Source: Oceanirhabdus sp942490885
Lineage (GTDB): Bacteria > Bacillota > Clostridia > Clostridiales > Clostridiaceae
Direction of reading: 5' to 3'
Assembly (NCBI GenBank): GCA_942490885.1
Contig: CALNYT010000002.1
Location: 1,116,001 to 1,180,000, forward strand
Length of the DNA: 64,000 nt
Below, one piece after another: positions 41,327 to 50,989 of this stretch. Each line of letters begins with the position of its first letter. Position 1 is the stretch's first letter. Below the pieces are notes generated by a model. The model was not told where the DNA came from. It was given only the letters and a program-made list of their open reading frames with translations, and ran no database searches. The position numbers and the translations under genes were made by a program.

Positions 41327-41384
41327 TGAACATATGTGCAAAAAATATAAAACCATAGACTTATGTTCAATGCATTGCTATAAT
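41327..41384 (+). promoter_or_regulatory. ula promoter P1 with bipartite operator
   Basis: Operator part 1 TGAACATATGTGCA (41327-41340), -35 TAGACT (41356), operator part 2 TGTTCAAT (41364-41371), 17-bp spacer, -10 TATAAT (41379, extended TGC). The same elements recur with identical spacing at 43930. Half-site TGAACA/TGTTCA suits DeoR/SorC-type regulators. Confidence 0.8.
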
Positions 41385-41471
41385 GTAACTAACTTAAAAA
41401 TGTTAAACGATTATTAATATTTTTAATAATGAGAAAATTAATAAAACATTCTCGAGGGGGAGGTCGCAATT

Positions 41472-42881
41472 ATGGTATTTTTTCAGGAATTCGTTAATAA
41501 GTTCTTAGGGCAGGCTCCACTATTACTAGGTGCAGTAGTATTCATTGGGTACTTATTACTTGGTAAGAAGTTTTATCAAGCATTATCAGGTTTCATAAAA
41601 GCTTTTGTAGGATTTAAGATTTTACAAGTAGGTACAGGGGGTTTGGTTAAAACATTCAAACCGGTTATCGAATCATTAACATCCAAATTTGGAATTCAAG
41701 CATTCGTAATCGACCCATACTTCGGACAAACATCAGCTCAAGAAGTGTTAGATTCAGTAGGTTCTCTACAATATGTAGGGTATGTAATGTTAATTGCTTT
41801 TGCAGTAAATATCATATTAGTTGCTTTTAGAAAAATAACTAAGGTTAGAGCTTTATTTATAACTGGGCATATTATGTATCAGCAATCAGCAGTTCTTTTA
41901 TGGGCACTTTATTGGGTACTTAATGGAACAGGGGTTCCAGTTACAACTCCAATTATAGCAGTAACAGGAATATTATTAGGGGTTTATTGGTCAGTAATGT
42001 GTAACCTCATCATAGAGCCAACACAAGAGGTTACAGATGGAGCAGGATTTACAATTGGTCACCAGCAGATGTTTGGAGCATGGCTTGCTTACAAAGTTGG
42101 TAGATTTATAGGTGATAAAGAAAAATCAGTGGATAACGTAAATTTACCTGGTTGGTTATCTATATTCAATGATAATATTGTGTCAAATGTTGTATTAATG
42201 ACAGTTTTTGTTGGTGGAATTATGTTAATAATTGGACCGGCTGGATTTGAGTATAACAAAGCTAATTATTGGTTTGGAACATACATCTTTGAAACAACAG
42301 CTTACTTTGCAGTTTATATAACAATTATTTTAACTGGTGTTAGAATGTTCGTTTCAGAATTAACAGAATCATTCCAAGGTATATCTAATAAGATTCTTAA
42401 GGGAGCAGTGCCAGCAGTGGATTGTGCAGTAACTTTCGGTTTTGCACCAAATGCTCCAACATATGGATTCATATTTGGATTCTTTGGACAAATGCTAGCA
42501 ATAGGCGTATTAGTATTAATGAAATCTCCAATACTTATAATTGCTGGATTCATCTGTTTGTTCTTTGATAATGGTACATTAGCTGTATATGCTAATAAAG
42601 CAGGTGGACGTAAGGCAGCGGCAATAATTCCTTTCTTATCTGGTATGATTCAGGTATTTGGATCAGCGTTGGTTCTTACAGTGTTAAAAGGAAATCCAAA
42701 TGTAATTGGTTGGATGGGGATGTTTGACTGGGCAACACTATGGACTGGTACAGTATTAGCAACTAGAGCATTTGGAATTATTGTGCCAATAGTGTTAATA
42801 GTAATATTAATGATTATCCCACAATTACAGTATAAGCGTAATGCTAACAATTATTTTACAACAATGAGAGAAGAGAAATAG
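41472..42881 (+). CDS. ulaA: PTS ascorbate transporter subunit IIC
   Basis: 469 residues, the usual UlaA/SgaT length, with ~11 hydrophobic segments. Recognisable: GKKFYQALSGFIKAFVGFKILQVGTGGL at the N-terminal end, GHIMYQQSAVLLW, and FGFAPNAPTYGFIFG (about 325-340). It translocates L-ascorbate, coupled to phosphorylation by the IIA and IIB proteins encoded downstream. RBS GAGGGGGAGG. It is the first gene after P1. A hairpin (42911) separates it from the HAD gene. Confidence 0.95.
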   Translation: MVFFQEFVNKFLGQAPLLLGAVVFIGYLLLGKKFYQALSGFIKAFVGFKILQVGTGGLVKTFKPVIESLTSKFGIQAFVIDPYFGQTSAQEVLDSVGSLQYVGYVMLIAFAVNIILVAFRKITKVRALFITGHIMYQQSAVLLWALYWVLNGTGVPVTTPIIAVTGILLGVYWSVMCNLIIEPTQEVTDGAGFTIGHQQMFGAWLAYKVGRFIGDKEKSVDNVNLPGWLSIFNDNIVSNVVLMTVFVGGIMLIIGPAGFEYNKANYWFGTYIFETTAYFAVYITIILTGVRMFVSELTESFQGISNKILKGAVPAVDCAVTFGFAPNAPTYGFIFGFFGQMLAIGVLVLMKSPILIIAGFICLFFDNGTLAVYANKAGGRKAAAIIPFLSGMIQVFGSALVLTVLKGNPNVIGWMGMFDWATLWTGTVLATRAFGIIVPIVLIVILMIIPQLQYKRNANNYFTTMREEK

Positions 42882-42910
42882 AAAATAATTTTAACTATCT
42901 CAATAAACTC

Positions 42911-42943
42911 AATAAATCCTAGCCGATGCTGGGATTTATTTAA
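42911..42943 (+). terminator. Weak intercistronic hairpin after ulaA
   Basis: AATAAATCC..AGC / GCT.GGATTTATT with a 4-nt loop and a modest T tail; may attenuate or stabilise the ulaA transcript. Confidence 0.5.
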
Positions 42944-42993
42944 TTGAAAAAGTATACACATTTACAATATAGACAGAGAGGAGTTAATAGAAT

Positions 42994-43806
42994 ATGTACA
43001 AGCTTGCCGTATTTGATTTGGATGGAACATTACTCAATGATAAACATGAAATTTCAGAAGAAAATATAGCTTCTCTAGATAGATTAAAAGAGAGTGGATG
43101 CAAGATTATAATTGCTACAGGAAGAACGGATCTTCTAGTGAAAGAATATGTAAAAAAGATAAAGATAAATAGTCCAGTAATAGCATGTAATGGAGCTATG
43201 GTTAGAAATCCATTTACCAAAGAAGAGGTATTTACAAAGTTAATTCCACCAAAAGAAGTAAAAAGAATAATAGAAATATGCAAAAGAGATAACCATATAT
43301 ATATGGCTTATGGGAAAGAGTGTGTAATATCAATTCCAAATTATAGAATGGAATACTATGAAGAGCGTAATAAAAAGTTAGATATTGATTGTAGAACTGA
43401 GTTTCTGATTTCAGATGATGAGGAATATATATCTGAGAATTTTGAAATTATGAAGATACTTATTATTGAAAATGATGAGGAAATATATAGTGGATTAGAA
43501 GAAAAGTTTACTCACATAAATGGGGTTACAATATGTCAATCATCCAAGGGGTTTTTAGATATAATGCCAATTGGAACAAGCAAGAGAAATGCATTGGAGA
43601 TGTTGGCAAAAGCAGAGAATATAAGTCCAAAGGAAATTATCGCTTTTGGTGATAATTATAATGATATAGATATGCTTCAGTATGCTGGTTGTGCTATAAC
43701 CACAGAGAATGGAGTAGATGCTATTAAGAAAATAGTTGATTATATTTCTGTTGATAACAATGAGCATGGGGTTGCTTATGCAATTAAGAATTATTTATGT
43801 ATTTAA
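42994..43806 (+). CDS. Cof-type HAD hydrolase
   Basis: 270 residues. HAD motif I FDLDGTLLND (residues 7-16), motif II ATGRT (~43), motif III/IV GTSKRNALEMLAK and IIAFGDNYNDIDML (~215). The Cof/YbiV subgroup dephosphorylates sugar phosphates and related metabolites. Between ulaA and ulaC it may remove dead-end phosphorylated ascorbate intermediates (inference). RBS AGAGGAG. Confidence 0.9.
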   Translation: MYKLAVFDLDGTLLNDKHEISEENIASLDRLKESGCKIIIATGRTDLLVKEYVKKIKINSPVIACNGAMVRNPFTKEEVFTKLIPPKEVKRIIEICKRDNHIYMAYGKECVISIPNYRMEYYEERNKKLDIDCRTEFLISDDEEYISENFEIMKILIIENDEEIYSGLEEKFTHINGVTICQSSKGFLDIMPIGTSKRNALEMLAKAENISPKEIIAFGDNYNDIDMLQYAGCAITTENGVDAIKKIVDYISVDNNEHGVAYAIKNYLCI

Positions 43807-43929
43807 AGCCAGGTGAAGCCTAGGGATAATTTAGAATTGAAAATTGAGAATGAAGGATGTTTCTGATTTATCAGAAAATAAATTATATTGTTTTTAAGAG
43901 CAAAAAGGTAAGTTCTTCAACAAAAAAAG

Positions 43930-43987
43930 TGAACAAATGTGCAAAAACGTCAAAAGCATTGACGTTTGTTCAATAAAAAGATATTAT
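43930..43987 (+). promoter_or_regulatory. ula promoter P2 with the same bipartite operator
   Basis: TGAACAAATGTGCA (43930-43943), -35 TTGACG (43959), TGTTCAAT (43967-43974), 17-bp spacer, -10 TATTAT (43982). Operator parts start 37 bp apart, exactly as in P1. Confidence 0.82.
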
Positions 43988-44033
43988 TGTTTTAAGAAGA
44001 AAACGCAGTTGAATATTTAAGGAGGAATAATTG

Positions 44034-44483
44034 ATGATAGTAGGATTTGAGTTAAGTAGAGAATTTATTCAGTTCGAGAATGAAGTGGATTCATGGGAAG
44101 ATGCTATAGTGAAATCATCCAAGCCTTTATTGGATAAAGGATATATTGAACAGACATATGTGGATGCAATGATTGATTCTGTTAAAGAATATGGTCCATA
44201 TATAGTTATTGCTCCAAATATTGCAATGCCACATGCTAGACCAGAAGCTGGTTCTAATAAAGTAGGATTCAGCATTATGAAATTAGAAAAGCCAGTAGCA
44301 TTTTCAGATGATGAAGATCATAAAGTGAAATTATTGATTGCTTTATCATGTGCTGATGCTAGTACACACATAGAGATATTACAAGCAATTGTTACTATAT
44401 TATCAGATGAAGAAAAAAATAAATTAGTTTTTGAAGCAAAAACACCTGAGGAAATGTTGAATATATTTACTTTAGAGAAATAA
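44034..44483 (+). CDS. ulaC: PTS ascorbate subunit IIA
   Basis: 149 residues of the mannitol/fructose-type IIA fold. APNIAMPHARPEAG carries the phosphorylated His (~67). VKLLIALSCADASTHIEILQAI is the conserved core. It takes phosphate from HPr and passes it to UlaB. ATG 44034 is spaced 8 nt from AAGGAGG; TTG 44031 is adjacent and less likely. First gene after P2. Confidence 0.93.
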   Translation: MIVGFELSREFIQFENEVDSWEDAIVKSSKPLLDKGYIEQTYVDAMIDSVKEYGPYIVIAPNIAMPHARPEAGSNKVGFSIMKLEKPVAFSDDEDHKVKLLIALSCADASTHIEILQAIVTILSDEEKNKLVFEAKTPEEMLNIFTLEK

Positions 44484-44509
44484 CAAATAGCTTAAGGGAG
44501 GGATTAGTA

Positions 44510-45574
44510 ATGAGTAAAATAAGTGAATTAACAAGAGAAAAATGGATATTAAATACATTCCCAGAATGGGGAACATGGTTAAATGAAGAAATTGAAGAAG
44601 AGGTAGTTGAACCTGGAACATTCGCAATGTGGTGGTTAGGATGTACAGGAATATGGGTTAAGAGTGAAGGGAATGCTAATATCTGTATAGATCTTTGGGT
44701 TAAAACGGGAAAGAAATCAAAGAAAGACAAGATGATGAAAAATCAGCACCAACACCAACGTATGATTGGATGTTTAGCTTTACAACCTAACCTAAGAAAT
44801 GTACCAGTTGTAATTGACCCATTTGCAATAAGAGAAATAGATGCAGTTCTTGCAACTCATGATCATGGTGATCATATTGACGAAAATGTAGCAGCAGCAG
44901 TAATGCAGAATTGTGATTCATCAGTACCTTTTATTGGACCAGAAGCTTGTGTAGATTTATGGGTAAGTTGGGGAGTGCCAAGAGAGAGATGTATAGTGGT
45001 AAAACCAGGTGATACAGTTAAGATTAAGGATACAGAGATTGTTGCACTTGATTCATTTGATAGAACAGAATTGGTTACTGCACCAGTAGGAGTAACTCTT
45101 AAAGATAAAATGCCTCAAGATATGGATAAACTGGCTGTTAATTATCTTATTAAAACACCAGGTGGAAATTTATATCATAGTGGGGATTCACACTACTCAA
45201 ACTATTATGCTAAACATGGAAATGATCATAAAATTGATGTTGCACTTGGATCTTTCGGAGAGAATCCAAGAGGTATGACAGACAAAATGTCATCAATTGA
45301 TATCTTAAAAATGGCAGAATGTTTAAGAACAGAAGTTGTTATACCATTTCATCATGATATTTGGACTAATTTCCAAGCGGACCCTAGTGAAATAGTAACT
45401 CTATGGAATATGAGAAAACATAAATTAAAGTATACATTCAAGCCTTATATTTGGCAAGTTGGTGGAAAGTTTGTTTATCCAAATGATAAAGATGCAATAG
45501 AGTATCACTACCCAAGAGGATTTGATGATGCATTTGCAATTGAACCAGATTTACCATTTAAATCTTTACTGTAA
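44510..45574 (+). CDS. ulaG: L-ascorbate-6-phosphate lactonase
   Basis: 354 residues, the standard UlaG size. Metallo-beta-lactamase signature ATHDHGDHIDENVA (~120) binds metal; further His in YHSGDSHYSNYY and FHHDIWTNFQADP. It opens the lactone of ascorbate-6-P to 3-keto-L-gulonate-6-P, the first cytosolic step. RBS AAGGGAGG; 26 bp from ulaC. Confidence 0.95.
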   Translation: MSKISELTREKWILNTFPEWGTWLNEEIEEEVVEPGTFAMWWLGCTGIWVKSEGNANICIDLWVKTGKKSKKDKMMKNQHQHQRMIGCLALQPNLRNVPVVIDPFAIREIDAVLATHDHGDHIDENVAAAVMQNCDSSVPFIGPEACVDLWVSWGVPRERCIVVKPGDTVKIKDTEIVALDSFDRTELVTAPVGVTLKDKMPQDMDKLAVNYLIKTPGGNLYHSGDSHYSNYYAKHGNDHKIDVALGSFGENPRGMTDKMSSIDILKMAECLRTEVVIPFHHDIWTNFQADPSEIVTLWNMRKHKLKYTFKPYIWQVGGKFVYPNDKDAIEYHYPRGFDDAFAIEPDLPFKSLL

Positions 45575-45613
45575 AACAAATAACAGAGAAAAAAATCAAA
45601 GGGAGTTGTTAAT

Positions 45614-45895
45614 ATGATAAAAGTTTTAGCGGCATGTGGTAATGGAATGGGTTCAAGTATGATAATTAAGATGAAAATTGAAAAAGTATTGAAGGATATG
45701 GGGGTTGAACATAAGATTCAACATTCAAGTGTTGGTGAAGCGAAGAGTCAAGTTAACGAATTTGATATAATTTTAGTAGGGAAACCTTTTGTTGGTGAAT
45801 TCAATAGTAATGGAAAAGCTAAAGTAGTGGGACTTGTTAATCTGCTTTCAGAGGATGAAATACGTGATAAGGTAACAGAAGCATTAAATTTATAG
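45614..45895 (+). CDS. ulaB: PTS ascorbate subunit IIB
   Basis: 93 residues. VLAACGNGMGSSMIIKMKI holds the phosphorylated Cys8 in the P-loop of the lactose/ascorbate-type IIB fold. It transfers phosphate to ascorbate bound in UlaA. RBS AAGGGAG. Confidence 0.94.
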   Translation: MIKVLAACGNGMGSSMIIKMKIEKVLKDMGVEHKIQHSSVGEAKSQVNEFDIILVGKPFVGEFNSNGKAKVVGLVNLLSEDEIRDKVTEALNL

Positions 45896-46034
45896 ATAAA
45901 TAAGATTTAAATTTACTCTTAGTACCTTGAAAAAAAGAAACGGTTATATTTACATTAATATTACTTTATGTAATGGTAGCCGTTCCTTCTTAAAGAATAA
46001 GATTGAATATTTTGAAAATATGGAGGGGTATAAT

Positions 46035-46691
46035 ATGGAACCTAAATTACAAGTAGCTTTAGATAATACATCTTTAAGAGATGCTTTAGATGCAATAAGA
46101 GAAATTGGACATGTTATAGATGTTATAGAAGTGGGGACAATTCTTCATGTAGCTGAGGGGTTAGAGCCAGTTAGATGTTTAAGAGCATTATATCCAGAAA
46201 AGATAATTCTTGCTGATATTAAGGGTGCAGATGCAGGTAGCCTTCTTGCAAAGCAATGCTATGGAGCAGGAGCAGATTGGATGACGGTAATATGCTGTGC
46301 TGAGATACCAACAATGAAGGGTATGTTAGAGGTTGCTAATGAGTATGGGGAAGATAAGGATGTACAAATTGAGCTTTACGGAGATTGGACATGGGAACAT
46401 GCTAAGAGTTGGAAAGAAGCTGGATTAAAGCAAGTTGTTTATCATAGATCTAGAGATGCTCAAGCAGCCGGGAAAAATTGGGGAGAAGAAGATTTAGATA
46501 AAATCGGTAAGTTATGTGAAATGGGTTTCAAGGTAACTGTAACAGGTGGATTAAGTATAGAAGATATTAAATTATTTAAAGATTATCCAATATATTGTTT
46601 CATAGCAGGTAGAAGTATACGTGATGCAGAGAACTCAGAGGGAGCTGCAAAAGCGTTTAAAGAAGAGATTAAAAAATATTGGAGTAATTAA
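46035..46691 (+). CDS. ulaD: 3-keto-L-gulonate-6-phosphate decarboxylase
   Basis: 218 residues, a TIM barrel of the orotidine-phosphate decarboxylase superfamily: LQVALDNTSLRDAL at the start, ILADIKGADAG (D-x-K-x-x-D catalytic motif, ~60), and VTGGLSIEDIKLF with FIAGRSIRDAE (phosphate site). It yields L-xylulose-5-P. ATG 46035 follows GGAGGGG; the longer frame from 45927 has no homology and is rejected. Confidence 0.94.
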   Translation: MEPKLQVALDNTSLRDALDAIREIGHVIDVIEVGTILHVAEGLEPVRCLRALYPEKIILADIKGADAGSLLAKQCYGAGADWMTVICCAEIPTMKGMLEVANEYGEDKDVQIELYGDWTWEHAKSWKEAGLKQVVYHRSRDAQAAGKNWGEEDLDKIGKLCEMGFKVTVTGGLSIEDIKLFKDYPIYCFIAGRSIRDAENSEGAAKAFKEEIKKYWSN

Positions 46692-46692
46692 T

Positions 46693-47547
46693 ATGGTTGA
46701 TATAAATAAAAATCCTATTGGTATTTATGAGAAGGCTATAGCTAATAAGTTCAATTGGAGTGAGAAGATAGAAATTGCTAAAAAGGCTGGATTCGATTTT
46801 CTTGAGATGTCTGTAGATGAAAGTGATGAGAGATTAAGCAGATTAGAATGGACCAAAGAAGAACGCAACGAACTGAGGGTTTTGCTTGAAATCAATAATT
46901 TTCATATAAGAAGTATGTGTCTTAGCGCTCATAGAAGATTTCCCTTTGGCAGTAAGGATGAACAAAAAAGAGAAAGAGCATATGAAATTATGGATAAAGC
47001 CATTGAACTTTCACTTGACCTTGGAATAAAGAATATTCAGATTGCAGGATATGATGTTTATTATGAAGATAGTGACAGTGAAACTAAGGAAATGTTCATT
47101 GAAGGATTGAAATATGCAGCTAGAAAAGCAGCAAGTAAGAATATTATGTTATCAATTGAAATTATGGATACAGAATTCATTGGAACAATAACAAGATGCC
47201 TTGAATTTATAGATATGGTTAAATCACCGTGGTTACAGATTTATCCTGATCTAGGGAATTTAACACAGTGGGCAGAGTCACCAGAAAAGGAACTTGAAAA
47301 GGGAGTAGAACACATAGTAGCTATTCACCTTAAAGATACAAAACCAGGAATATTCAAATGTGTACCATTTGGTGAAGGAACGGTGGATTTTAAGAGATTA
47401 TTTAAAAAAATCACAGAGTTAAATTATACAGGACCATTCTTGGTGGAAATGTGGGCAGATAATGAGAAAAATTATAATAGTGAAGATGCTGTTAGGGAGA
47501 TAGAGAATGCAAAGCTTTGGCTAGAATCGAGAATGATGGAGGATTAA
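46693..47547 (+). CDS. ulaE: L-xylulose-5-phosphate 3-epimerase
   Basis: 284 residues of the xylose-isomerase-like TIM barrel family. Metal-binding acidic residues appear in LSIEIMDTEF, WLQIYPDLGNL, AIHLKDTKPG and FLVEMWADNEKNYNSED. It converts L-xylulose-5-P to L-ribulose-5-P. It starts 1 bp after the ulaD stop, implying coupling; an upstream overlapping start (46621) is rejected. Confidence 0.94.
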   Translation: MVDINKNPIGIYEKAIANKFNWSEKIEIAKKAGFDFLEMSVDESDERLSRLEWTKEERNELRVLLEINNFHIRSMCLSAHRRFPFGSKDEQKRERAYEIMDKAIELSLDLGIKNIQIAGYDVYYEDSDSETKEMFIEGLKYAARKAASKNIMLSIEIMDTEFIGTITRCLEFIDMVKSPWLQIYPDLGNLTQWAESPEKELEKGVEHIVAIHLKDTKPGIFKCVPFGEGTVDFKRLFKKITELNYTGPFLVEMWADNEKNYNSEDAVREIENAKLWLESRMMED

Positions 47548-47551
47548 GCTG

Positions 47552-48253
47552 ATGTTAGAGAGATTAAAGGAAGAGGTTTTTAGAGCTAATATTGAATTAG
47601 TAAATCAAGGGCTTGTAATATATACTTGGGGAAATGTAAGTGGAATTGATAGAGAAAAAGGATTAGTAGTTATAAAACCAAGCGGAGTGAATTATGATAC
47701 AATGACAGCGGAAGATATGGTTGTGATTGATCTTGATGGAAATGTTATTGAAGGGAATCTTAATCCATCTTCAGATACTCCAACTCATTTAGCCCTTTAT
47801 AAAAGTTTTGAGGAAATTGGAGGGATGGTTCACACTCATTCAGAATACGCAACTTCATGGGCGCAAGCAGGTTGTGATATTCCAAGCTATGGAACAACAC
47901 ATGCAGATTATTTCTATGGAAACATACCATGTACAAGAAAATTAACGCTTGAAGAAATTAACAATGATTATGAATTCCAAACTGGAAATGTTATAATAGA
48001 GACATTAAATCAAAAGAATTATAAGCCTTTAGAGATGCCGGGAGTAATAGTATTCAACCATGGCCCTTTTACTTGGGGGAAAAATCCTAAAGATGCAGTT
48101 CATAACGCAAAAGTTCTTGAAGAGGTATCAAAGATGGCTTTTAGAACTGAGAGTATAAATAAGTCAGTTCGATCAATCGACGATGCACTCCTTAACAAGC
48201 ATTATTTAAGAAAACATGGTGAAAATGCATACTATGGCCAGAAGGTAAAATAA
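47552..48253 (+). CDS. ulaF: L-ribulose-5-phosphate 4-epimerase
   Basis: 233 residues of the class II aldolase/AraD fold. Zinc ligands in GGMVHTHSEYATSWAQ (His pair, ~95) and a later His in VFNHGPFTWGK (~170); KPSGVNYDTM binds phosphate. It yields D-xylulose-5-P for the pentose phosphate pathway. RBS GGAGGATTAAGCTG. Confidence 0.94.
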   Translation: MLERLKEEVFRANIELVNQGLVIYTWGNVSGIDREKGLVVIKPSGVNYDTMTAEDMVVIDLDGNVIEGNLNPSSDTPTHLALYKSFEEIGGMVHTHSEYATSWAQAGCDIPSYGTTHADYFYGNIPCTRKLTLEEINNDYEFQTGNVIIETLNQKNYKPLEMPGVIVFNHGPFTWGKNPKDAVHNAKVLEEVSKMAFRTESINKSVRSIDDALLNKHYLRKHGENAYYGQKVK

Positions 48254-48275
48254 ATTATCTAGAATGGTGGAAAAT

Positions 48276-49223
48276 ATGGAAAAAGATGAACGTCAATTAT
48301 TAATAGATGTATCTGTGATGTATTATTTAGAGGGTAAAACACAAAATGAAATAGCTAAAGAATTATTTATTTCAAGACCTAAAGTATCCAGATTACTTAA
48401 GAAAGCAAGAGAAGAGGATATAGTAGATATCAATATAAACTACGAAAGTGATGCTCTTGAAAAGCTTCAAAACACGATTAAAAGGAAATTCAATATAAAT
48501 AATGTGGTAACAGTGAAGACATTAACTAGTTATCAAGATACGCGTAAAGAGATAGGGAAAGCAGCTGCTAAAGTGTTATTAGAAGAAATAAAAGAGGGTA
48601 TGACTGTAGGAATATCCTGGGGAAGTTATGTTAGAAATACAGTTACACAAATGAAAAGCAAAAAAATAGATAACGTTAAAATTGTAGAGCTATTTGGTGC
48701 AATAAGCTATGATATGGGAGATGCAGGAATGCTTAGTATAGGAACTACACTTTCAAGTAAAATAGGTGGTAAATTATACCCCCTACCAGCACCTATATAT
48801 ATGCAAGATAAGGCTGCGAGAGAAGCTCTTGTTAATAGCCCGATTATAAAAAATTCACTAAATATGATTGAAAACTGCGACTTGATAATTTCAGGATTAG
48901 GTGCAATTGATGGAGATATACCACAGACGCTTTGGGACGTATATGTTGAGAGTGATGCCAAAGATAGAATAAAGGAAAGCGGTGGAATTGGATTCCTATG
49001 TGCTCACTTTTTTGATCAAAATGGAGAGTTTTTAGATATTGATATAAATGAAAATATAATTGGAATAAAAACAGAGAGTATTAAGAAGAATAAGATTATT
49101 CTTGTTGCTGGTGGAAAAAAGAAAGCTAAGGCTATTTTGGCAGCACTAAGAGGTGGATATGTAGATACATTAGTTTCAGATGATAAAACTTTGAGTCAGG
49201 TGTTGGAGCTCATGGATAAATAG
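48276..49223 (+). CDS. SorC/DeoR-family sugar-binding transcriptional regulator
   Basis: About 315 residues. N-terminal helix-turn-helix (KTQNEIAKELFISRPKVSRL, ~20-40), then the SorC sugar-phosphate-binding domain (GMTVGISWGSYVRNTV, IVELFGAIS, DLIISGLGAIDG, GGYVDTLVSDD). It most likely binds the TGAACA/TGTTCA operators at P1 and P2 in response to a pathway intermediate (inference). ATG 48276 follows GGTGGAAAAT; ATG 48264 lacks a ribosome site. Confidence 0.88.
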   Translation: MEKDERQLLIDVSVMYYLEGKTQNEIAKELFISRPKVSRLLKKAREEDIVDININYESDALEKLQNTIKRKFNINNVVTVKTLTSYQDTRKEIGKAAAKVLLEEIKEGMTVGISWGSYVRNTVTQMKSKKIDNVKIVELFGAISYDMGDAGMLSIGTTLSSKIGGKLYPLPAPIYMQDKAAREALVNSPIIKNSLNMIENCDLIISGLGAIDGDIPQTLWDVYVESDAKDRIKESGGIGFLCAHFFDQNGEFLDIDINENIIGIKTESIKKNKIILVAGGKKKAKAILAALRGGYVDTLVSDDKTLSQVLELMDK

Positions 49224-49273
49224 GTAAGGGCTATGAATAAACCTTATGACCGTTAAGTGGGAGTGATAAAGTA

Positions 49274-50989
49274 ATGCTAAAAGGTATTGCAGCAAGTAAA
49301 GGAATAGTAATCGCTAAAGCATACAAGCTAGAATACGCTGATTTGAGCATTGAGAAAAGAGAAATCCATAATACTGAGCAGGAGATAAAGAAATTAAATG
49401 ATGCTCTAGAAATTAGTATTAAAGAATTAGAGCAGATACGTGATAAAGCAAAGGAAAACATAAGTGAAGAGAGTGGAGAAATCTTTGAAGCCCATATTCA
49501 AATAGTAAATGACCCGGAATTTGTGGGAGCAATAACTAGTATGATGGAGAATGATAAGGTGAATGTAGATTTCGCTGTAAGTGAAGTGGCAAATATGTTT
49601 GCTGCTATGTTCGAGGGTATGGACAATGAATACATGAAAGAAAGAGCTGCTGATATAAGGGATGTTACAAAGCGGTTACTATCACATGTTTTAGGGGTTA
49701 AAATATGTGATCCAACGTCGATAAATGAAGAAGTGATAGTAATTGCTGATGATCTAACTCCTTCAGATACAGCTCAGCTTAATAAAAAATATGTTTTAGG
49801 GTTCATAACGAACATAGGTGGAAGAACAAGTCATAGTGCAATAATGGCTCGTTCACTAGAAATACCAGCTGTAGTTGGAACAAAGACCATTCTCTCAGAA
49901 ACTAAGGATGGGGATTTGCTCATTCTTGATGGTTTAAGTGGGGATGTTATAATAAATCCAAGTGAAGATGAAATAAAGCTTTACGAAGAAAAGAAACATA
50001 AATATGAAGAGCAGAAGAAAATTTACGCTAAGCTTAAGAATGAACCATCAGTAACAAGTGATAATCACCATGTAGAGCTTTCCGCAAATATAGGATCACC
50101 AAGTGATGTTGATGGAGTTATTAACAACGGTGGAGAAGGTGTTGGATTATACCGCACAGAGTTTTTATATATGGGTAGAGATAATTTCCCAACAGAAGAT
50201 GAGCAATTTGAGGCATACAAAGAAGTGCTTCTAAGAATGGAAGGTAAGCCTGTGGTAATACGCACACTAGATATTGGTGGAGATAAGGAACTCCCATATT
50301 TAGATATGCCTCATGAGATGAATCCTTTCTTAGGATATAGAGCTATACGTTTATGTCTTGATAAAGTAGATTTATTCAAAACTCAATTGAGAGGGCTACT
50401 TCGTGCTAGTGTGTATGGTAACTTGAAGATAATGTTTCCAATGATAGCCACAATTACAGAATTTAAGAGAGCAAAAGCCATTCTTGATGAAACAAAAAAA
50501 GAGTTGATAGAAGACGGCGTAAAGGTTAGTGAAGAGATTGAAGTTGGAATAATGGTGGAAATACCAGCAGCTGCTATACTTGCTGACCAATTTGCAAAAG
50601 AAGTTGATTTCTTCTCAATCGGTACAAATGATCTTATCCAATATACCTTTGCAGCAGATAGAATGAATCAACAAGTTTCATATCTATATCAACCATATAA
50701 TCCATCATTATTGAGATTGATTAAGATGGTTATAGATGCAGCGCATAAAGAAGGTAAATGGGCTGGAATGTGTGGAGAAATGGCAGGAGAAGAACTTGCT
50801 GTTCCAATATTACTAGGACTTGGATTAGATGAGTTTAGTATGAGTGCAACAAGCATATTGCCAGCTCGTCATTTGTTAAGTAAATTAAGTAAAAAAGATA
50901 TGGAAGAATTAGCAGATAAAGCATTAAACATGAATAATAATGAAGAAGTAATGAATTTGGTTAAAGAACGTATTGTGGAGGTTAATTAA
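49274..50989 (+). CDS. ptsI: PTS enzyme I (phosphoenolpyruvate-protein phosphotransferase)
   Basis: 571 residues, full length. Active His187 in GGRTSHSAIMARS; PEP-binding barrel with GVGLYRTEFLYMGR, IRTLDIGGDKELPY and FSIGTNDLIQYTFAADR, and CGEMAGE near the C terminus. It phosphorylates HPr with PEP. Being the penultimate gene of the ula operon, it gives the system its own general PTS proteins. RBS GGGAGTGATAAAGTA. Confidence 0.96.
   Translation: MLKGIAASKGIVIAKAYKLEYADLSIEKREIHNTEQEIKKLNDALEISIKELEQIRDKAKENISEESGEIFEAHIQIVNDPEFVGAITSMMENDKVNVDFAVSEVANMFAAMFEGMDNEYMKERAADIRDVTKRLLSHVLGVKICDPTSINEEVIVIADDLTPSDTAQLNKKYVLGFITNIGGRTSHSAIMARSLEIPAVVGTKTILSETKDGDLLILDGLSGDVIINPSEDEIKLYEEKKHKYEEQKKIYAKLKNEPSVTSDNHHVELSANIGSPSDVDGVINNGGEGVGLYRTEFLYMGRDNFPTEDEQFEAYKEVLLRMEGKPVVIRTLDIGGDKELPYLDMPHEMNPFLGYRAIRLCLDKVDLFKTQLRGLLRASVYGNLKIMFPMIATITEFKRAKAILDETKKELIEDGVKVSEEIEVGIMVEIPAAAILADQFAKEVDFFSIGTNDLIQYTFAADRMNQQVSYLYQPYNPSLLRLIKMVIDAAHKEGKWAGMCGEMAGEELAVPILLGLGLDEFSMSATSILPARHLLSKLSKKDMEELADKALNMNNNEEVMNLVKERIVEVN

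Noticed and set aside
41393..41410. TGTTAAACGATTATTA as a CcpA cre site near ulaA
   Set aside because: It has one base too many between TG and CG and poor symmetry for the cre consensus.
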